DNA of 64,000 nt, from assembly GCA_016721305.1 (NCBI GenBank), contig JADKIH010000009.1, positions 62,001 through 126,000 of the forward strand, given 5' to 3'. The notes beneath the pieces were generated by a model. The model ran no database searches and had not been told where the DNA came from. It saw only the letters and a list, made by a program, of their open reading frames with translations. Below are positions 47,609-57,387 of the stretch, piece after piece. The stretch's first letter is position 1. Each line of letters starts with the position of its first letter. The DNA is from Bacteroidota bacterium (GTDB lineage Bacteria > Bacteroidota > Bacteroidia > AKYH767-A > 2013-40CM-41-45). The position numbers were made by a program, and so were the translations under genes.

Positions 47609-48988
47609 ATGGTCACGGCGGAAGAAAAAGAATTATTGGCGGAACGTCTGATTACCGGTAATTTGTACAAACTGAAGCATTTATGCTCAACTGTACAGCC
47701 GGAAGAATTGGCCGATATCATCAATGACTCTAAGGAAATCGATTACCTGAAAGTGTTCCAGGTTCTCGATGCCGAAAAGGCCATTAAGACTTTCGAAAAT
47801 CTTGACTTCAAAGTCCAGCTAGACCTTCTCCGAAACTTCAGTCTGGAGCAAGTTGCTTCAACACTGAATCAAATCAGTCCGGATGACCGTACCGCTCTTT
47901 TCGAAAAACTTTCGGAAGAGACCCTCCAAAAATACCTTTCCCTCCTCTCCGACGAAGAACGAAAAACGACGAAAGAACTTCTGCAATATCCGGAAGACTC
48001 TATCGGTCGATTGATGACACCGGATTTTATTTCAGTGAAAGAAGATTGGACGGTCGTTCAGGTATTGGATTACATCCGAAAAAACGGAAGTAATAGCGAA
48101 ACGATCAGTAATATTTATGTGACAGACAGCAATGGCTTCCTCATCGACGATATTAAAGTGCGGGACTTTTTACTTGCACCACTCGATAAGAAAGTGAACG
48201 AATTGATGGACTTACAATATGTGAGCCTCAATGCACGCGACGATCAGGAATCGGCTATCGAATTCTTTAAGCAGACAAATCGTGTAGCTCTCCCGGTGAC
48301 GGATTTTAAAGGCCTTCTGGTCGGTATCATCACCATCGATGACGTTGTCGATGTGATCGAAGAAGAGGACACGGAAGATATCCAGAAGTTCGGGGGTACT
48401 GAAGCTCTCGACGAACCGTACCTGAAGATCTCTTTGTACAAAATGATCCGTAAGCGTGCCGGCTGGTTAGTCATTCTCTTCCTTGGAGAAATGCTCACGG
48501 CTAGCGCGATGGGTTATTTTAATGACGAATTAAACAAGGCCGTTGTTCTCACGCTTTTTGTCCCTCTCATCATCTCCAGTGGCGGTAATAGCGGATCTCA
48601 GGCAGCTACGCTGATCATTCGTGCTATGGCACTGGGTGAAGTAACCTGGCTCGACTGGTGGCATGTAATACGTCGGGAAGTCCTATCGGGCCTCACACTT
48701 GGAAGTATACTTGCCATTATCGGATTTTTGAGAATTGCCATTTGGTCTCAGTTCACCACTATCTATGGTGATTATTGGTTTTTAATAGGTCTTACGGTTT
48801 CATTTACGCTCGTAGGAGTCGTCATGTGGGGAACATTGATGGGATCTATGATTCCAATGCTCTTAAAGAAAATAGGAAAAGATCCTGCCGTTTCTTCAGC
48901 TCCGTTCATCGCAACGCTCGTCGACGTTACGGGTTTGATAATTTATTTCTCGCTGGCCTTCCTTATTCTTCGCGGAACTCTTCTCTAA
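47609..48988 (+). CDS. mgtE: Magnesium transporter MgtE
   Basis: A 459-residue Mg2+-gated channel. An acidic N domain (about 20-130; FEKLSEETLQKYLSLLSDEE) is followed by PEDSIGRLMTPDFISVKEDW, two CBS domains (about 135-255) and five membrane helices. The pore-region signature GGNSGSQAATLIIRAMALGE and the final Asp segment LVDVTGLIIYFSLAF are intact. TATCTTGC at 47597-47604, 4 bp before the ATG, resembles a -7 box and suggests a leaderless transcript. Confidence 0.96.
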   Translation: MVTAEEKELLAERLITGNLYKLKHLCSTVQPEELADIINDSKEIDYLKVFQVLDAEKAIKTFENLDFKVQLDLLRNFSLEQVASTLNQISPDDRTALFEKLSEETLQKYLSLLSDEERKTTKELLQYPEDSIGRLMTPDFISVKEDWTVVQVLDYIRKNGSNSETISNIYVTDSNGFLIDDIKVRDFLLAPLDKKVNELMDLQYVSLNARDDQESAIEFFKQTNRVALPVTDFKGLLVGIITIDDVVDVIEEEDTEDIQKFGGTEALDEPYLKISLYKMIRKRAGWLVILFLGEMLTASAMGYFNDELNKAVVLTLFVPLIISSGGNSGSQAATLIIRAMALGEVTWLDWWHVIRREVLSGLTLGSILAIIGFLRIAIWSQFTTIYGDYWFLIGLTVSFTLVGVVMWGTLMGSMIPMLLKKIGKDPAVSSAPFIATLVDVTGLIIYFSLAFLILRGTLL

Positions 48989-49005
48989 ACCGAAGCTTTA
49001 AAAAG

Positions 49006-49758
49006 CTATTTCAAAACCGTTCCTGTCATTTCCAATTTGATCTCCGGCATCAAAGGATCATTGATGTAAACGCTGGTAATTCGCGAATCTTTACCGTCTT
49101 TTCCAAAGGAATCAAATTCAATTTTAATCGTCCCACTTTGTCCGGGAAGAATCTCAGTCTTTGTGGCTGACGATTTGATACAGCCGCATGTCGACTTCGT
49201 TTTGTGAACGAGTAATGGCTTCTGTCCGTCATTGAAAATAACAAATTCATGCGACGCTTTTTCTCCGGCATGAATTGTTCCATAGTTGTAACTCGATTCA
49301 ATCACTCTCGCTTTTGGAGAAAGTGAATCTGCGGGACTTGCAAAAAACTCATCAATAGTAGCAGTGATGTTTATAGGCTTTACCGGTTGCTGATTGTCGT
49401 TGGTGTTTAACGATATCCGGTCAAGCACAAAACCAAAATCGTTTCTCTTCGCCACATCATAGGTAATCACAAGTACTCCTTCTTTCCCTACTTCTACCGT
49501 AAGCTGCGCCGGACTAATTTGAAGGTGGCTCAGTTTATTCTGAACACTTACCGTGATTGGTGTCATGCCTGAATTAAACATGCGAAGGGTATCCGTCTTT
49601 ACCTCATTATTTTTTACCCGTCCGAACGACAAAGTTGATTTGGTAAAACGAAGGCTGCCAATTCGCTTAGCATATTGATCATTCAATGTCGGAGGTGTTT
49701 GTGCAAAACCTGCAACAAATGAAAGAAGTACGATGACTGAGCAAAGAATATTTTTCAT
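49006..49758 (-). CDS. Secreted DUF1573 domain protein
   Basis: Signal peptide MKNILCSVIVLLSFVAGFAQ, then two immunoglobulin-like segments. The first starts TKSTLSFGRVKNNEVKTDTL; the second, typical DUF1573, contains YNYGTIHAGEKASHEFVIFN and TKSTCGCIKSSATKTEILPG with the family CGC motif. 250 residues, intact. These proteins are exported or cell-surface in Bacteroidota; function unknown. It is convergent with mgtE, 17 bp apart. Confidence 0.9.
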   Translation of the reverse strand: MKNILCSVIVLLSFVAGFAQTPPTLNDQYAKRIGSLRFTKSTLSFGRVKNNEVKTDTLRMFNSGMTPITVSVQNKLSHLQISPAQLTVEVGKEGVLVITYDVAKRNDFGFVLDRISLNTNDNQQPVKPINITATIDEFFASPADSLSPKARVIESSYNYGTIHAGEKASHEFVIFNDGQKPLLVHKTKSTCGCIKSSATKTEILPGQSGTIKIEFDSFGKDGKDSRITSVYINDPLMPEIKLEMTGTVLK

Positions 49759-49797
49759 ACAATCACGAATGAAGGGTTGTATTTGTCTGAATAAAAC

Positions 49798-51185
49798 CTA
49801 CGAAACTTTAGAAACCGGATCCTTTTGGGAAATAATTTCTTTCGCAAGCAGATCAAGATCCATTCCATCGAAAGTCCCTGAACTCATCAGCAAAAATACG
49901 CTGTTGGAACTGTCAATTGCTGTCAGATCTTTACGCAATATAGTAGAATCTGTGTAAACTTTTATCTTTTCATTCTGAAAAGCTTTGCGAACCATTTCAG
50001 GACTTATTTCCTTGAGCTTTTTATGCGCAATCGTATGAGGATTAAAATAAACGATGGCTAAATCAGCCGTATCCATTGAACCTGCATACTGTGCAAGGAA
50101 ATTCTCATTCAAACTGCTGAAGGTGTGAAGTTCCATACAGGCTACAAGCTTTCTAGAAGGAAATTGCTGTCGGACAGCTTCTGTGGTAGCCTTAAGCTTT
50201 GATGGAGAGTGCGCGAAATCCTTGAATACTGCAACAGTCTCATTCCTCTGCAAAAGTTCCAAACGCCTTGCTGCTCCTTTAAATCCGGAGATGGCAGCAA
50301 AAAAGCCTGATCGGAAACCTGAAGCTGATTACAAACCAGTCGGGCTCCTTCCATATTCATCAAATTATGATCGCCAAAAACCTGTAATGGCACGTCGCCT
50401 TGGGCTGTTTCTAATATAGTCACTCCATTTACAATCCGATGTTTCGGCAATCCGTACGCCATCTTCCCGGCCTTTATGGCGGATGATGAACAAACGGTTT
50501 TTACCTCCGGATCATTCTCACAGTAAATAAGCTTCCCTGTTGAAGGAATACCTTCTGCGAAAATGCTGAATTGCTTTACGTAGTCTTCGTATTGCGGAAA
50601 AACATTGATGTGATCCCAGGCAATACCGCTGATCAATCCGATCGTCGCCTGATACAAGTGGAACTTCGGTCGGCGATCGACAGGCGAAGAAAGATATTCG
50701 TCGCCTTCTAGAACAATCAGCGGAGCTTCGCTGATGCGTACCAGCGTATCAAATCCGTCGAGCTTCGCTCCTACCATATAATCGAAATCGATATTTTGAG
50801 AACGAAGAACGTGAAGGATCATTGCAGTAATGGTCGTCTTTCCATGGGAACCACCAATAACTACGCGCACCTTGTCTTTCGAATGCTTGTATAGAAATTC
50901 GGGATACGAATAAATCGGAATACCAAGCTCCGTGGCGCGAATCAACTCGGGATTATCGGCCCGGGCATGCATACCTAAGATGACGCCATCGAGCTCCTTA
51001 GTGATCTTCTCCGGAAACCAGCCGTCTGCTTGCGGCAGCAGTCCTGCTGCCTTCAATCGAGAGCGGGAAGGTTCGTTTATCTCGTCATCAGATCCTGAAA
51101 TTTTATACCCTTTTTGATGGAGGGCAAGGGCCAGATTGTGCATAGCAGCACCACCAATGGCAATAAAGTGAATTCGTTCTGTCAT
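49798..51185 (-). CDS. mpl: Mur ligase family protein, Mpl type (frameshifted)
   Basis: Mpl reattaches the recycled tripeptide L-Ala-D-Glu-mDAP to UDP-MurNAc in peptidoglycan recycling. N-terminal HFIAIGGAAMHNLALALHQK with ISGSDDEI, the ATP loop IGGSHGKTTITAM and EGDEYLSSPVDRRPKF are visible; the C-terminal domain has VFKDFAHSPSKLKATTEAV. The frame shifts in the T run at 50299-50304 (one T missing), after which FFAAISGFKGAARRLELLQR continues. Restored length 462 residues. Mpl rather than MurC is favoured by the shorter N-domain and the DFAHSP motif; MurC-like activity cannot be fully excluded. Start ATG 51185 (MTERIHFIAIGG). Confidence 0.85.
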
Positions 51186-51293
51186 TAGTCCGAAGGTAGC
51201 ACTTGTGAAGCCTCGCATTTTGTAGAAAAAGAAGCAATTTCCACATCGTTACTAACACTGCTTTTCACTATTTTGCAGCTTCAACAAAAGGCT

Positions 51294-52133
51294 ATGAATC
51301 TCTATTCGATCGAAACAGGAAACTTTAAACTCGACGGCGGTGCCATGTTTGGCGTCGTTCCAAAATCCATCTGGCATAAACTCAATCCACCGGATGCAAA
51401 CAATATGTGCAACTGGGCTATGCGCTGCCTGCTCGTTGAACATGGGAATCGCCTTGTCCTAATCGATAACGGTATCGGAAACAAACAGGATGCGAAATTC
51501 ATGGGCTACTACTACCTGAATGGCGACGATAAGTTGACAAACAGCTTGAACAAAAGAGGCTTTACGGAAGACGATATCACGGATGTGTTTTTAACACATC
51601 TTCATTTCGATCATTGCGGTGGCAGTATCAAATGGAATAACAACCGCGACGGATACGAAACGGCCTTCAAGAATGCAACCTACTGGTCTAACGAAGCTCA
51701 CTGGGATTGGGCAACCAAACCGAATGCTCGTGAAAAAGCAAGCTTTTTAAAGGAAAATATCCTGCCGATTCAGGAAAGCGGTCAACTCAAGTTTTTGAAA
51801 AAAGGCGATTCACTTTTCGACGGATTCAACATTCATTTCGTAAGTGGACATACTGAATCTATGATGTTGCCGATCATCGATTACAAGGATCGCAAAATTG
51901 CCTACTGCGCCGATTTGCTCCCCTCTGCCGGTCACATTCCGCTCGCATACGTTATGGCTTATGATACACGTCCTTTACTGACTCTCGAAGAGAAAGGCGT
52001 ATTTCTGAAAGATGCTATCGACAAAAATTATGCGCTCTTCTTCGAACATGACGCTTACAATGAATGCGGACTGCTTGAAGCGACAGAAAAAGGTGCTCGC
52101 TTAAAGTCGACTCTGCGTCTCGATGAATTATAA
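51294..52133 (+). CDS. Metallo-beta-lactamase-fold hydrolase
   Basis: A 279-residue MBL-fold protein: FLTHLHFDHCGG gives the HxHxDH zinc motif, FVSGHTESMMLPI the next His, AYCADLLPS the bridging Asp and LFFEHDAYNECG the last His. The overall form (IETGNFKLDGGAMFGVVPKS at the N-terminus) is like the lactonase/AHL-acylase-type MBL group; the substrate is unknown. ATG 51294 is preferred over TTG 51273, and TATTTTGC at 51269-51276 fits a -7 box. Its 3' end meets comEC tail to tail, overlapping by 6 bp. Confidence 0.9.
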   Translation: MNLYSIETGNFKLDGGAMFGVVPKSIWHKLNPPDANNMCNWAMRCLLVEHGNRLVLIDNGIGNKQDAKFMGYYYLNGDDKLTNSLNKRGFTEDDITDVFLTHLHFDHCGGSIKWNNNRDGYETAFKNATYWSNEAHWDWATKPNAREKASFLKENILPIQESGQLKFLKKGDSLFDGFNIHFVSGHTESMMLPIIDYKDRKIAYCADLLPSAGHIPLAYVMAYDTRPLLTLEEKGVFLKDAIDKNYALFFEHDAYNECGLLEATEKGARLKSTLRLDEL

Positions 52134-54132
52134 ATCGAAGACGACGGCTCCGTTTTTTAAATTGTAATTTCTGATTTCACCACGAGAAAAACGATTCGAA
52201 AGTCGAATGCAACGCGCTTGTGATGTGTCCTGCCAGAATATTTCGTACGAATACTTTTTGCGAAGCGTGTCAGTCTCCCATCTTATTAGCATACCGGAAA
52301 ACACAACGGATGAATTCACCGATATGTATTTCGAATTATAAGCACTGAAATTTCCCAAATGAACCATTTGCCTGTCTTTTCTAAAGCACTTTTGCTGAGT
52401 CAATCTTTGATTCGATAGTATAAGTGACTTTAACGAATCTGTATAGAACAAAATCGATTTTCGACTCCATGAAACTTCAAAGCAAGGCTTTATCGGATCT
52501 GAATAGAAAACAATTTGCTTTTCATCAACTTGAATTAGCGATCTGAAAATTAAAGCAGACAGAAATACTCCCACAAAGCACATGGCCGATCGTAACGAGC
52601 GAAAAGATTTCTGAACAAGATAATATGTTAGCGATAGGATAACACCGTAGAGCAAAAACATTTCGATGCCGGTTAGAAACAGTTCATCACTTACGGCAAA
52701 AGGCAATTTAGATATTTCGATCGCCAGAAAATTTTGAATAAAAACAAGTTTCGAAGTCAACCAACCTGCTTTAAGAAGTATCCATGGAAAAGGTTTGAAT
52801 GCGAGTAAAAAAATGCCGGCGAAGATAGCAATGGTCGAAACGGGAATGATTAACAAATTCGCCAATATAAAATAATTGGGAAATTGATGGAAGTAATAGA
52901 TTGAAACAGGAAGAGTGGCTAGTTGTGCAGCCAGAGAAACGGCGGTTAATTGCCAAATCATTCCGGTAAGCTTTTGTTCAAAGTAAAACCACTCGAAGAT
53001 ATATGGATAGAAAAACGAAATTCCCGCAACAGCCAGGTAGGATAGTTGAAAACCTACATCGAAAATCAGCATCGGGTCGAAGCAAATCGAAATAACAACG
53101 ATGGAAGCTGCAAGAGTGTTATAAATATTCGAATCCCGCCGAATGGATTTGCCAATGAGTATAAATGAAAACATCATCGCAGAACGAATAACGGATGGCG
53201 ATAATCCTGTCAGCAATGCGTAAAACCAGAGTATAATGACAATGATAAAAAGTCGAGCTAACCACCAGTAACGTTTGCCCTCCATTCTCTTTAGAAGAAA
53301 TGACAAAAGGGTAAAGACCAATCCTACGTGCATACCACTTACAGATAAAACATGCAATGTACCGGATGCAGAAAATGCTGCCATCGTTTCCCGATCGATT
53401 TCATCGTCGTAGCCAAGCACTAAGGCTGATAAGACCGCATATTCATTTCCTGTAATTCCGGCTTTTCTGTAAGTTTGAAGCAAATGATCTCTCAGGCTTT
53501 CTGCAAAGCGAAGCAAGTGAAAGTTATCAGGCGAACGACAAACTTGCCATTGATCCGTAGAAAGGCGAATCTGACAATAAATATTTTTAGGGCGGATCTT
53601 GTTTTAAAATCATATTGTCCCGGATTCAACGGCGCCTTTATGGCTTCGGGAACTTTGGAAAAGAAAATTTGATCTCCTGCCTGCAGCTTAGCTGCCTGCA
53701 AGTTTTCGGTAAGCGAATCATCGTTCAAATAGAGATAAATTTTGCCGCAAGCACCAATCCAAATTCCATCCCTGTGAACATAGTTGATTTTGCCAGAGCT
53801 CTTCTCCCCGACTTTGTTAACGTTGGCTTTTGTTGGATTTCAACTACAAATCCATTGGCACCGTTTATTCTCTCAAAATAGTAATCCGATTTCCTGTCGT
53901 CGTTCAGTTGTGAAACAAGATAACCGAAACTGATAAATACGATCTGGAATAAAATCCCGGGCACAATCTGCCAACGATATTTCTTTTTATGAAATGCAAT
54001 TAAAGTAAGTAGCAAAATAGATACTAATAAAAGCTCATTCCCAACCAACACCATCTCGTATCGATAAAGCACAATACCCAATATAAAGGCAGGTAAAATT
54101 CGGGAAAATGGAGCCTGGCGAAAAATATTCAC
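52128..54132 (-). CDS. comEC: DNA uptake channel protein ComEC (two frameshifts)
   Basis: ComEC/Rec2 forms the inner-membrane channel for single-stranded DNA in natural transformation. Two N-terminal helices precede a DUF4131-type soluble region (GANGFVVEIQ), then the competence domain: LRDHLLQTYRKAG, SGTLHVLSVSGMHVGLVFTL, GLSPSVIRSAMMFSFILIGK and about seven further helices. The frame changes near 53815-53845 and at the A5 run 53584-53588, where the shifted frame gives KNIYCQIRLSTDQWQVC. Restored length is about 668 residues. It lacks the C-terminal MBL nuclease domain of Gram-positive ComEC; the last 150 residues are a non-catalytic-looking tail. Confidence 0.9.
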
Positions 54133-54214
54133 CCGGCGAAAATAAATGAGGAGGGAATTGAAAAAACGGTCGGTGAGTATTTACTCAATGCACTCACCAT
54201 CATTTATTAGAAAA

Positions 54215-55327
54215 TCAGGAACGGCCAAGAATTATCAAAGCAGCTTTAGCCGATGCCCCTGTGCCTCCCAATTTTTGTCGAAGCTCGCTATAATCTTCCA
54301 GTAAGCGCGTCCGAAAACCCGGATCGAGGATTTTTTTCAATTCACTAACAAGATTCTTTTGATTTAACTCGTCCTGAATCAACTCCTTCACCACTTCTCT
54401 ATCCATGATCAAATTGACGAGAGAAATAAAATTGATTTTTATCAACCAACGGGCAATATGATAACTGATCTTTCCTCCTTTGTAGCACACTACTTCCGGA
54501 ATATTTAGCAATGCAGTCTCAAGAGTTGCTGTTCCTGATGTCACCAAAGCTGCATCAGAAGCACTCAATAGCTGATATGTTTCTCCGCTGATCAATTTCA
54601 CATTCTGATTACCTATCAGACTTTCATAATACGAACTCTTTTGAGAAGGAGCACCGGCAACGACAAACTGGTATTGCGGGAATTCTGACATCACAGACAA
54701 CATCAATGGTAACATCGTATCAATTTCCTGCTTTCTGCTACCTGGCAATAATGCCACTAAAGGTTTGTCAGAAAGATTATGCTTACGATAGAATCCTACC
54801 TTATCGTTGAGCTTTTCCTTTTGCTGATCAATCGCATCAAGCAAAGGGTGACCAACGAAATCGACATTGTAATCAAACTTCTTGTAAAAATCTTTTTCGA
54901 AAGGAAGAATGACAAGCATCTTGTCGACCATCTCGCGAATTTTATAGACCCGGGATTGCTTCCAAGCCCAAACTTGCGGAGAGATGTAATAATATACTTT
55001 GATTCCTTGCTCCTTAGCGAATTTTGCAATGCGCAAATTGAATCCGGGATAGTCAACTAAAATAATCGCATCCGGTTTATAACTCAAAATGTCCTTCTTG
55101 CAAAAATCGATATTATCTAAAATGGTCCGAAGATTCATGAGGACTTCGGTAAAGCCCATGAAAGCAAGATCACGATAATGCTTTACCAGCGTGACTCCCT
55201 GCTGTTGCAACAAATCGCCGCCCCAGGCACGAAAATCGCACAATGGGTCCATTCGTTTCATCTCACGAACCAGATTCGATGCATGTAAGTCGCCCGATGC
55301 CTCACCGGAAATCAGATAATATTTCAT
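54215..55327 (-). CDS. lpxB: Lipid-A-disaccharide synthase
   Basis: LpxB joins UDP-2,3-diacylglucosamine and lipid X to form the disaccharide core of lipid A. The 370-residue GT-B enzyme starts MKYYLISGEASGDLHASNLV and has CDFRAWGGDLLQQQGV, VDYPGFNLRIAKFAK, YYISPQVWAWKQSRV and the C-terminal LLPGSRKQEI and ASDAALVTSGTATLETALL donor-site motifs. Intact and of normal length. Its ATG overlaps the stop of the upstream small membrane protein gene (ATGA). Confidence 0.96.
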   Translation of the reverse strand: MKYYLISGEASGDLHASNLVREMKRMDPLCDFRAWGGDLLQQQGVTLVKHYRDLAFMGFTEVLMNLRTILDNIDFCKKDILSYKPDAIILVDYPGFNLRIAKFAKEQGIKVYYYISPQVWAWKQSRVYKIREMVDKMLVILPFEKDFYKKFDYNVDFVGHPLLDAIDQQKEKLNDKVGFYRKHNLSDKPLVALLPGSRKQEIDTMLPLMLSVMSEFPQYQFVVAGAPSQKSSYYESLIGNQNVKLISGETYQLLSASDAALVTSGTATLETALLNIPEVVCYKGGKISYHIARWLIKINFISLVNLIMDREVVKELIQDELNQKNLVSELKKILDPGFRTRLLEDYSELRQKLGGTGASAKAALIILGRS

Positions 55328-55617
55328 GAGAGAAGAATAACGATTAAGACGATGAATACATAGACGAAAGTTGCACCTATCACACCGCGTGCCGTTTGCT
55401 CCTTTTTAGAATTTAGAAAAAAGAAAAAGACAATCAGATTCATTAGTACTGACAAACTGATTACATGGCTCAAGACATTTCCCTTCATGTAAAATCTCAG
55501 TGTTCCGAGAATTGACCGATCAGGAAAACTCAATAGTGAAAAAACCGCAAAAGCAACAGGAGGTGCAAGCAAACCTGAAATCAGGCCGATGAGAAATCTG
55601 TCCTTAAACTTTAGCAT
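55324..55617 (-). CDS. Small membrane protein between surE and lpxB (second)
   Basis: A 97-residue protein with three probable helices: FLIGLISGLLAPPVAFAVF, VISLSVLMNLIVFFFFL and GVIGATFVYVFIVLIVILL. Unrecognised family. The start overlaps the stop of the preceding small gene by one base (TGATG, once the frame there is restored) and its stop overlaps the lpxB start. Tight coupling suggests an envelope-related role, but that is context only. Confidence 0.72.
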   Translation of the reverse strand: MLKFKDRFLIGLISGLLAPPVAFAVFSLLSFPDRSILGTLRFYMKGNVLSHVISLSVLMNLIVFFFFLNSKKEQTARGVIGATFVYVFIVLIVILLS

Positions 55618-55912
55618 CAGGAGCTGAATTTATAGTAATACAAATAGCTCCCGAAAGTAAGCAAAGTTAAGGCAAAGAGGAAACCTTTACCCATTTCTTC
55701 CTTTTCCGATTCACCATAATATATCGAAAGGTCAAAATTGAAACAAGCAGTGAAAACACAATCCCTCCGGGCATAAATTGATAGATCACCAATGAAGTAT
55801 ATTGATTGATCAACAGACGCAAACCGAAAAAGATTGCATAATTACAGGCAACACAGATCAATCCCCAGAAAATCCCTGATACGAAGGTGTCGCCGAACAA
55901 TTTATTTGACAT
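55617..55912 (-). CDS. Small membrane protein between surE and lpxB (first; frameshifted)
   Basis: The N-terminus MSNKLFGDTFVSGIFWGLIC and two or three helices (GLICVACNYAIFFGLRLLI, FMPGGIVFSLLVSILTFRYI) are followed by a frame change near 55693-55706. The downstream frame reads EMGKGFLFALTLLTFGSYLY and ends exactly at the next gene's start, adding a third or fourth helix. Without the shift the protein ends early after KKWVKVSSLP. Restored length about 98 residues. Unrecognised family. It begins inside the 3' end of surE (11-bp overlap). Confidence 0.7.
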
Positions 55913-56684
55913 TGTAATCGAGTCCGTTCAGGAATGGTATTGCATGATGTGCTGTGAAATCAAATTGCACCGGAACGACAGAAATGTAGCCATTAGCCAA
56001 AGCCCATTCGTCGGTATCCTGACCTTTATCTTCGTTGATGAATTTGCCCGTTAACCAGTAATATTTCCGTTTTGTCGGATCTGTTCTCTCATCGAACTCT
56101 TCCACCCACTTTGCCATAGCCTGACGACACACTTTCACTCCTTTGATTTCATCGAATGTCATTTTCGGAATATTGACATTAAGCAATGTTCCTTTCGGCA
56201 ATCCATTTTCCAAAATCAACTGTGCGATACGGCGAGCGTAGATTTTTGCGGCAGAAAAATCCGCATCCAAAGCATAATCAAGCATCGAAAAGCCTGCAGA
56301 AGGGATACCTTCTATAGCGCCTTCCATAGCTGCCGACATTGTTCCCGAATAAATAACATTGATCGAAGAATTGCTTCCGTGATTAATTCCCGAAACACAA
56401 AGATCGGGCTTTCGGTGAAGAATTTTATCGATAGCAAGCTTCACACAATCAACCGGCGTACCGCTGCATTGATACCAATTATGATTTCCATGCAGATCCA
56501 CTTTATCGACACGCAATAAATTGTTAATCGTAATAGCATGTCCCATTCCGGACTGAGGACTATCCGGAGCCACCACAGTAATATCCCCTAAATCTTTCAT
56601 CGCATCCACCAAAGCATGTAGCCCCGGCGCCGTAATTCCGTCATCGTTAGTAACCAGAATTACGGGGCGTTTTGATTGTGTCAT
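55902..56684 (-). CDS. surE: 5'/3'-nucleotidase SurE
   Basis: A 260-residue metal-dependent phosphatase acting on nucleoside monophosphates. Motifs are VTNDDGITAPGLHAL (Asp-Asp metal site), VVAPDSPQSGMGHAIT, CSGTPVDCVKLAID, and SGINHGSNSSINVIYSGTMS with the Asn ligand. Length standard, frame intact. It heads a tightly overlapped minus-strand operon: surE, two small membrane proteins, lpxB, then comEC after 82 bp. TACTTTTA about 25 bp before the ATG may be its -7 box. Confidence 0.96.
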   Translation of the reverse strand: MTQSKRPVILVTNDDGITAPGLHALVDAMKDLGDITVVAPDSPQSGMGHAITINNLLRVDKVDLHGNHNWYQCSGTPVDCVKLAIDKILHRKPDLCVSGINHGSNSSINVIYSGTMSAAMEGAIEGIPSAGFSMLDYALDADFSAAKIYARRIAQLILENGLPKGTLLNVNIPKMTFDEIKGVKVCRQAMAKWVEEFDERTDPTKRKYYWLTGKFINEDKGQDTDEWALANGYISVVPVQFDFTAHHAIPFLNGLDYNVK

Positions 56685-56718
56685 TTTCTTGAATTGAGGG
56701 GTAAAAGTAGCAAAAAAA

Positions 56719-56788
56719 AGTAAGTGGTAAGTTGTAAGTAGTAAGTTGACCTACACTTACACACTCTACTTACTACTTACTACTTACC
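56719..56788. repeat. Inverted AGTAAGT / ACTTACT arrays with almost no centre
   Basis: Left units 56719-56749 end in GTTGACC, then ACACTTACACACTCTACTTAC leads into right units ending 4 bp before the hsp20 stop. The arms can pair into a hairpin of about 30 bp, the most compact version of the element in the window. Confidence 0.88.
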
Positions 56789-56791
56789 ATT

Positions 56792-57244
56792 TTAAGAGAT
56801 CACCACTTCCCTAACCGCCTTCGCCTTTGCTTCAACCTTCTTTGGCAGGGTGAGTTTCAGCACGCCGTTGATGTATTCGGCAGAAATTTGTTCGGTTGCT
56901 ACGTGATCAGGCATGGTGAATGTGCGAGAGAATGTTGAGTAAGAAAATTCTTTGCGGGTGAATTTACTAGTCTCTTCTTTCGTCTCGTTCTTCTTCTCAG
57001 CAGTAATAGTGAGTGTTCCATTTTCTACTTCTACTTTGAAATCGCTTTTCTCCATTCCGGGAGCAGCAAGTTCAACCAAATATTTCTCCGGTGTTTCACT
57101 AATGTTAACAGCCGGCATTGACTTAAATGGATTCTTGCCAATCAGTTCTTCGTTCAGGAAATCATTAAAGAAATCTCCAAACACTGATGGTACGCGCGGA
57201 AAGCGATCTACGTTTTTGTTGTTTTTAAATTGAATGAGTGTCAT
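56792..57244 (-). CDS. hsp20: Hsp20/alpha-crystallin small heat-shock protein
   Basis: A 150-residue ATP-independent chaperone that holds unfolded proteins. The alpha-crystallin domain runs from about residue 45 (PAVNISETPEKYLVELAAPG) through VEVENGTLTITAEKKNE, and the conserved AEYINGVLKLTLPK precedes a short tail. The N-terminus (FGDFFNDFLNEELIG) is the usual variable oligomerisation arm. The gene has a strong Shine-Dalgarno sequence, unlike every neighbour. Confidence 0.95.
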   Translation of the reverse strand: MTLIQFKNNKNVDRFPRVPSVFGDFFNDFLNEELIGKNPFKSMPAVNISETPEKYLVELAAPGMEKSDFKVEVENGTLTITAEKKNETKEETSKFTRKEFSYSTFSRTFTMPDHVATEQISAEYINGVLKLTLPKKVEAKAKAVREVVIS

Positions 57245-57251
57245 TTTTTTT

Positions 57252-57258
57252 CCTCCTT
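57252..57258 (-). promoter_or_regulatory. Canonical Shine-Dalgarno sequence of hsp20
   Basis: On the minus strand AAGGAGG lies 7 bases before the ATG at 57244, an almost perfect anti-16S match with standard spacing. No other gene in this window shows one, as expected for Bacteroidota. Confidence 0.8.
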
Positions 57259-57387
57259 TGAGTTTTAAATTTTACACAGGCCATTCGTCAACTCGCATAC
57301 CAAAATAAAAAAAATGCCAAGCTGGCTTCTTGGTGGGCTTCGAATTGCCAGCTCGGCAGTATCGATTGAGTGGGGATGAAAAAATGG

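Noticed and set aside
52128..54132. Complete natural competence locus
   Set aside because: Only comEC is present. recA and rarA occur elsewhere in the window, but no dprA, comF or pilus genes are seen, so competence cannot be claimed.
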